Shown: positions 59,421-64,000 of the stretch, one piece after another
How the letters are laid out: each line of letters begins with the position of its first letter
Numbering within the stretch: position 1 is the first letter of the stretch
Assembly (NCBI RefSeq): GCF_039544205.1
Contig: NZ_BAABLF010000029.1
Coordinates: 62,001 to 126,000, forward strand
DNA length: 64,000 bases
From: Ferrimonas gelatinilytica
GTDB lineage: Bacteria; Pseudomonadota; Gammaproteobacteria; Enterobacterales; Shewanellaceae
Direction of reading: 5' to 3'
Notes under the pieces: generated by a model
What the model was told of the DNA's origin: nothing
The model's input: the letters and a program-made list of their open reading frames with translations, nothing else
Databases searched by the model: none
Made by a program: the position numbers and the translations under genes

Positions 59421-60878
59421 TCAAGACTGTGTAAGCGGGGGGCGATGGCCAGACTCCCCAGCTAGTTGGCCGATATTCGCCACCATACGCCGGAACAAAA
59501 TCAGGTGGGCCGGCAGCAACAACCACCAATAGATGAGCCCCCACGCCCCGGCGGGATACCACCAGCAGGTCAGACGTAACTGGGTGCCTCCACTCTTTGT
59601 CGGATCGAGGTCGAAGGTGATCCCCCCCATGCCGGGTGCCTTCATGCCGAAAAACAGGGTCAGCTTTCTCTCCGGCTCCAACTCCGCCACCGACCAGGAG
59701 TCGACCCGATCCCCCAGACGCAATTGGTCCGGATCCCGGCGGTAGTAGTTCATTCCAGGGCCGCCAATGAGGCGATCGAACCCTTCTCGGATCCGCCAAA
59801 GGGGATCCAGGGCGAAGTAACGCGGAACACCGCCTATGCGACAGATCTCCTGCCACACCCGATCAGGAGGAGCGGCTAAGTGAGCCGTGGCCCCATCCTT
59901 CTTAGCGTAGAAGCCAAACTTCGGCTGCCAGCGGCGGCGCAAGAGGCTGGCCAGAGGCGGGGTTGCAGCAGCGACTTGGGAGCGCTCCTGCGACAAAGCC
60001 CAGCGCAGAGCCTCCTCGAAACTCATCAGGTCCCGAGGTAGGATTCGACGCAGGGGGCGGTCGTCCGCCAGAAGATCCTGCTTGAGTCCCCCGACCAGCG
60101 CCTTGGCGATCCCGGTGGGAACCGAGGTGATCCAGCGTAGCCATCGGGCGGATAAGCCGGGACTGAGCAGGGGCACCGGCAGGATCCTAATCCGCCGCCC
60201 CAGTTGACGAGCCAGGATGCGGATCTGCGCCTCGTAGCTCAACACCTCCGGGCCGCAGACCTTGTACTGCTGCCCCGCCGTCTCGGGGTGGTCCAGCAGT
60301 TCAACCAGGTCGGCCAGCAGGTCTGGCAGGGCGATAGGGGCCATCTTTGAGCGCACCCATTTCGGCGTGATCATCACCGGCAGGTGGTTGACCAGATCTC
60401 GCATCACTTCGAAGGCGGCCGAGCCGGGCCCGATGATCACTGGCGCCCCCAACTCGGTCACCGGAATACCGCTGCGGCGCAGAATCTCGCCGGTGGCAGT
60501 GCGGCTGCGTAGGTGGGTGGAGTCAGCGCCTTCCGGATGCAGGGCGCCGAGATAGATGATGCGACGAACTCCGGCCTGCGCGGCCGCGTCGGCCAGGTTT
60601 CGCGCCCCGAGAGCCTCGCGCTCATCAAACCCCGCCCCCTCTGTCATGCCGTGGATCAGGTAGTAGACGACCGATATATCTTGCAAAGCGGGTTTCAGGG
60701 TCTCGGGTTTAAGGACGTCCACCGACTGGATCTCACAGGACCAGTCGCGTGGTGCCAGTACGCTTTTGTCACGCGCGGCAGCGCGCACCCTCCACCCCCG
60801 CTGCAGTAGCTCGGGAACCAGGTGACTGCCCACGAAGCCGCTGGCCCCCAGAACCAGGATCCTTTCACTCTGTGTCAT
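59421..60878 (-). CDS. SDR-like NAD(P)-binding protein with C-terminal DUF2867 domain
   Basis: This 485-residue protein joins an extended short-chain dehydrogenase domain (about residues 1-300; LVLGASGFVGSHLVPELL and YLGALHPEG) to a C-terminal polyketide-cyclase-like DUF2867 domain (about 320-470; FYAKKDGATAHLAAPPDRVW). The catalytic Tyr-Lys pair of classical SDRs is not obvious, so it belongs with the atypical NmrA/ComplexI-like branch. Its role is unknown; relatives are often called epimerase or oxidoreductase. GGAGGGGG lies close before the start. It is followed by the glycosyltransferase on the same strand, 62 bases upstream in the genome, which may form an operon with it. Confidence 0.83.
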   Translation of the reverse strand: MTQSERILVLGASGFVGSHLVPELLQRGWRVRAAARDKSVLAPRDWSCEIQSVDVLKPETLKPALQDISVVYYLIHGMTEGAGFDEREALGARNLADAAAQAGVRRIIYLGALHPEGADSTHLRSRTATGEILRRSGIPVTELGAPVIIGPGSAAFEVMRDLVNHLPVMITPKWVRSKMAPIALPDLLADLVELLDHPETAGQQYKVCGPEVLSYEAQIRILARQLGRRIRILPVPLLSPGLSARWLRWITSVPTGIAKALVGGLKQDLLADDRPLRRILPRDLMSFEEALRWALSQERSQVAAATPPLASLLRRRWQPKFGFYAKKDGATAHLAAPPDRVWQEICRIGGVPRYFALDPLWRIREGFDRLIGGPGMNYYRRDPDQLRLGDRVDSWSVAELEPERKLTLFFGMKAPGMGGITFDLDPTKSGGTQLRLTCWWYPAGAWGLIYWWLLLPAHLILFRRMVANIGQLAGESGHRPPLTQS

Positions 60879-60940
60879 CGCCCCCTCCCCATTGTTAGCA
60901 TCCTAGTTGAACGTACCAGCCGCACGGTGCGATCAGACGG

Positions 60941-61999
60941 CTAACGCTCCATGGCCCACTGATTCTGCCAGGCCTCCGGTAACTTCGCCTGCGCCCAGAC
61001 CCGGCGGCAGAGACCCTCCGTCTCCTGCCACTGCCCTCGCTGCAGCCAGGCAACCAGCAGATCCCCCACCGGCGGGTATCCAACGGGTGGCATTGCCGTT
61101 CCTTTACGCCATTGTCGCACCCGATCCGGATCCCAGGAAGCCAGCAACTGCCCAGCCCCAAGCAGCTTAAGCGCCAGGGCATTGGATTGCTGCTCAAACT
61201 GCCCCTTGAGCGGCCGAAGTAGCAACTTTTTCCCCAACACCAGAGCTTCGGAAGCCAGTTCGAACCCCGCGGAGGCGATGACGCCCTCGCAGGCGGTGAG
61301 TTCCCTCTGGAAGTTGGCGCGACTGAAACCATGCCACTGAACATTTCCGGGAACCCTTTGCGTTGGGGCGCTGCCGTGAAAAACCGCGAAGGCCATCTCC
61401 GGCAACTGCGCCAGCAAGGAAAGAATGGTATCGGTCTCTTCGAAGGGCAGGTAGACAAGGATCCGGCCATTACTGTCGGTGGGCGTGAGGGGCTCAACGA
61501 CGGGGGGAAGGAGATCGCAACCAAAATGGTGCCAGTGGCAGCCCAAGGCCACCGATGTGGGCGCGAAGTAGTTCATTATCAACCGGTTGATCGGCCCATA
61601 GCCCACCACAGGCACAGGGTGACGGAAGGCATTCTGATGGCTAATGCCGATACAGGGCTTACCCTGGCGTCGGGCCGCCCAGGCGCTGATGGGCTCAAAA
61701 TCGTTGAGCACCAAGTCATACTGGGACAGATCAAGAACCCGGACATCACGCCACCATTGCCAAACTCGATTTTGGCGCAGGGTTTGCCAAAGGTCGATAC
61801 GACCATCTCGGGTGACGAAACTGAGTCCGCCCTTACAGCGAAAGTCGCCGAACGCCGCCATATCGAAAAATGCCTCCCGGGGACGGCCGGAGAACAGGTA
61901 ATCGACCTCCAACCCGGCCCGTTCCAACGCATCCGCCATCACCCGGGCCCGGGTTATGTGCCCGTTGCCCGTACCCTGCACGCCGTAAAGGATCCGCAT
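60941..61999 (-). CDS. MJ1255/VC2487-type glycosyltransferase
   Basis: This 352-residue protein has a GT-B fold like MurG and teichoic-acid transferases. The N-terminus MRILYGVQGTGNGHITRARV is the family signature, and the C-terminal lobe carries the SAGFELASEALVLGKKLL nucleotide-sugar loop. The ATG at 61999 has AAGGAG upstream; the open frame extends to 62320 but that part is poor in family features. Substrate and sugar donor are unknown. It is transcribed toward the SDR-DUF2867 gene and may be cotranscribed with it. Confidence 0.85.
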   Translation of the reverse strand: MRILYGVQGTGNGHITRARVMADALERAGLEVDYLFSGRPREAFFDMAAFGDFRCKGGLSFVTRDGRIDLWQTLRQNRVWQWWRDVRVLDLSQYDLVLNDFEPISAWAARRQGKPCIGISHQNAFRHPVPVVGYGPINRLIMNYFAPTSVALGCHWHHFGCDLLPPVVEPLTPTDSNGRILVYLPFEETDTILSLLAQLPEMAFAVFHGSAPTQRVPGNVQWHGFSRANFQRELTACEGVIASAGFELASEALVLGKKLLLRPLKGQFEQQSNALALKLLGAGQLLASWDPDRVRQWRKGTAMPPVGYPPVGDLLVAWLQRGQWQETEGLCRRVWAQAKLPEAWQNQWAMER

Positions 62000-62373
62000 G
62001 GATTTGCTCCTTGTCTTGGGATTAAAGTCGCCCAATAAATCCAGCCCAGCATGGCCGCTCCGCTCCCCGGCAGAGCCGGCAAAGTCGCAGTGGCAGACCT
62101 GAGCCGGTCCATGGCAAAGTCGGACCCGCTGCAGGCGATTCTTAATTATCCGGTAGCAGAGCGCCTCGATGACAAGGGCGAAGCCCTCCGGTTTGGACGC
62201 CGACTTAAGCTTGGGCCATAACAACAAGGTGACGGTATCGCGCACCTCCATGATCGTAATGTGATAGCGTTTCCGACGCCGAAGTTGGGAAATACTCTGT
62301 CGCAGATCATTGCATTCCAAGGATAATTCGCTACTTTGACACTCATCTGCATCACCACCCTCAGGAGTAAGGC
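62000..62373. other. Spacer between the glycosyltransferase and rraA
   Basis: About 370 bases between divergent genes. An in-frame upstream extension of the glycosyltransferase crosses it but has no family similarity or ribosome site. Promoters for both genes are presumed here; no operator is apparent. Confidence 0.55.
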
Positions 62374-62859
62374 ATGCACTACAACACCTCAGAACTCTGC
62401 GACCTTTACGGCGATCAGATCGACGTCGTCGAACCGCTGTTCAGCAACTTCGGTGGCTTGGCGGCCTTCTCGGGGCCTCTGCGCACAGTAAAATGTTTCG
62501 AAGATAACAGTGCCATCGCCGAAGTGCTGGAGGAGCAGGGTGAGGGTCGGATCCTGCTGGTGGACGGGGGAGGCTCCCTCCGCCGCGCCCTGCTCGACGC
62601 GCCGCTGGCAGAGTTGGCGGTCAAGCGAGGCTGGCAGGGATTGGTGATCTACGGCGCTGTGCGCGACGTCGAACAACTGGAGGAGATGGAGTTGGGTATC
62701 ATGGCGATGGCGCCGATCCCGGTGGGCGCCGTTCAACAGGGAGAGGGTCAGATCGATGTCCCGGTCAACTTTGGCGGCGTCACCTTCCTGCCGGAGGATC
62801 ATCTCTACGTGGACGCCACCGGCATCATCCTCGCCGACGAGCCACTGACTCTGGAGTAA
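62374..62859 (+). CDS. rraA: Regulator of ribonuclease E activity A
   Basis: This 161-residue protein begins MHYNTSELCDLYGDQ and carries GGRxx-like and ILLVDGGGSLRRALLDAPLA blocks, typical of RraA; the trimeric protein binds the RNase E scaffold and inhibits degradation. E. coli RraA has the same length. The family also includes dicarboxylate aldolases (HMG/CHA), but those have different active-site residues. AGGAG lies six bases before the ATG. It converges with the degenerate GGDEF-EAL gene, leaving 30 bases between the stops. Confidence 0.96.
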   Translation: MHYNTSELCDLYGDQIDVVEPLFSNFGGLAAFSGPLRTVKCFEDNSAIAEVLEEQGEGRILLVDGGGSLRRALLDAPLAELAVKRGWQGLVIYGAVRDVEQLEEMELGIMAMAPIPVGAVQQGEGQIDVPVNFGGVTFLPEDHLYVDATGIILADEPLTLE

Positions 62860-62889
62860 GGCCCAACCAAACCCGGCAAGCGTTAGCGC

Positions 62890-64000
62890 TCAGAGGGGGG
62901 ACTGGACGCCATTATCATCCGGCCCCCTCTTGGCATCGGCACCCAGTGGCTCGGGGGGGGATACCCCGTACCCCTGGACGGCGTCGATCCCCAATGACCA
63001 TAGGCGCGCCGCCAACTCAGCCTGCTCTACCTGCTGGGCCACCACCTTAAGTCCACGGCCGTGTGCGGCGCGGACCATCATCTCAATCAGATCGTTCTGC
63101 CCCGGTTCCTCGAGCAAGGCCCGGGTGTAAGCCGGGTCAAGCTTGATCCCCGTCAGGCCTGGCTGCGCCAGCAGCACCATTCCCGATGGGGTGGTGTGAT
63201 CCAGCCAGAGCCGAGCGCCTTTGTTGGCGAGGGTTTCAATCACCGCACGGGTTCGGTCTGGGTCCATCAGGAAAGCCCGCTCAGGGATCTCCAGCCCAAC
63301 CCGATTCCAGTGCGTCGCCAGTCTATGGCAAAGCGGCTTGATAAACAGGGGGTCGAGTACCGATTCAGCAGTGAGGTTACAGGTCAGAACGCTGCGCTTA
63401 GGAAGACGCGGAAGCTGCACCAACAGCGTATCGAGTATCAACAAGTCAAATCTCTGGTGGCACTGTTGTCTGGCCACTTGAGCCATTACCGCACCGGGCC
63501 CCGCCACGTTGTCACCCTCGCCAAAGCGCACTAGGACCTCATGATAGAGGTACTCTCCCCCGGCACCCTCACTGGCCTGCCATAGCAACCGGGGCGGTTG
63601 ATTCAGCACCTTATCTAAGTGTCGCGCCTGTTCCGACGGCTCCACCCAACCGGGCTCTCCCTCCTGCTCACAGAGATAGAGGCTCGATTCCTCGTGAAGC
63701 AAAGCCTTCGACATCACCGCCTCCAGCCGCTCTTCAAGCCGCTCTCCCACGTCCCCCAACTGGTAGGGAACCGATACCAGTAAAACACGCTCGCCACCGG
63801 CCTGCTGCAACGCCGACAACAAGTGCTGACGCATCTCAGCCTCGAGTTGGGCGAGGGTATCCTGCATGATGCCGGGAAACAGCAGAAGAAAATCCGCAAA
63901 CCCGATACGGTACGCGCGGGAGTAGGGAAGGCGTACGGTGGTCTCCGTTAGGATGGCAGCAATCTCCCTCAAAAGTGCCTGCTCCCCATCGACACCCCCT
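62890..64000 (-). CDS. Degenerate GGDEF-EAL protein, 5' part outside the window
   Basis: At least 369 residues are in the window; the frame continues open past base 64000, so the true start is not visible, and the TTG at 63972 is internal. The first 100 residues are a GGDEF-like remnant in which the GG(D/E)EF loop has become GFADF, and the rest is an EAL-like domain with EVL in place of EAL and a LDH instead of the DDFGTG metal motif. Key acidic residues are therefore missing, and it is unlikely to be an active phosphodiesterase or cyclase. It may be a cyclic-di-GMP receptor or a CsrD-like regulator. The neighbouring gene is rraA. Confidence 0.82.
   Translation of the reverse strand, partial: GGVDGEQALLREIAAILTETTVRLPYSRAYRIGFADFLLLFPGIMQDTLAQLEAEMRQHLLSALQQAGGERVLLVSVPYQLGDVGERLEERLEAVMSKALLHEESSLYLCEQEGEPGWVEPSEQARHLDKVLNQPPRLLWQASEGAGGEYLYHEVLVRFGEGDNVAGPGAVMAQVARQQCHQRFDLLILDTLLVQLPRLPKRSVLTCNLTAESVLDPLFIKPLCHRLATHWNRVGLEIPERAFLMDPDRTRAVIETLANKGARLWLDHTTPSGMVLLAQPGLTGIKLDPAYTRALLEEPGQNDLIEMMVRAAHGRGLKVVAQQVEQAELAARLWSLGIDAVQGYGVSPPEPLGADAKRGPDDNGVQSPL

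Overview
The window looks like the chromosome of a GC-rich marine gammaproteobacterium of the Alteromonadales/Aeromonadales kind (Shewanella-, Ferrimonas- or Aeromonas-like). The grounds are gene order: mreB-mreC-mreD-maf-rng-yhdP-nit-tldD with csrD and ssb beside it, metJ divergent from metB-metL-metF, and rpmE next to priA-argS-SPOR protein-hslV-hslU. The taxon is inferred from synteny and protein character, not from a database search. No rRNA, tRNA, CRISPR array, intact insertion sequence or integrase gene was recognised.

Layout. 1-5 kb: the end of darP, then an efflux operon (TolC-like channel, HlyD-like adaptor, two ABC-2 permeases) with no ATPase gene. 5.6-16.3 kb: one long minus-strand operon from mreB to tldD, with mostly touching or overlapping genes. 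16.7-24.2 kb: csrD, ssb, a YajR-like MFS transporter and uvrA. 24.2-35.4 kb: an accessory stretch with long gene-poor spacers, repeated intergenic modules, a TonB-like lipoprotein, an NhaC-family antiporter behind a structured leader, two AT-rich integron gene cassettes with attC sites but no integrase, a MipA-like porin, a frame-disrupted small gene, a decayed M15-peptidase-like gene, and a two-gene tryptophan-catabolism-like operon. 35.5-49.5 kb: a phospholipase-D lipoprotein, a SYLF protein, a cysteine synthase-glutaredoxin fusion, TerC, a DnaQ-like exonuclease, glutathione peroxidase, the methionine regulon with a met-box array, a TSUP permease, malic enzyme and L31. 49.7-64 kb: primosome, arginyl-tRNA synthetase, cell division and HslUV protease genes, a TapT-like tRNA modification enzyme, a small ORF behind a Fur-like operator, a PhaB-type reductase, envelope enzymes, rraA, and the 3' part of a degenerate GGDEF-EAL gene running off the window.

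How it fits together. The core blocks cover cell shape (MreBCD), RNA turnover (Rng, CsrD and RraA all act on RNase E/G pathways in relatives), DNA repair and replication (UvrA, SSB, PriA), methionine synthesis under MetJ, and heat-shock proteolysis (HslVU). The novelty lies in the 21-31 kb accessory stretch. It holds a CALIN-like cassette pair, at least two copies of a stem-loop-centred dispersed repeat in opposite orientation, a second repeat that starts inside terminators, and two genes caught in decay by small, identifiable mutations.
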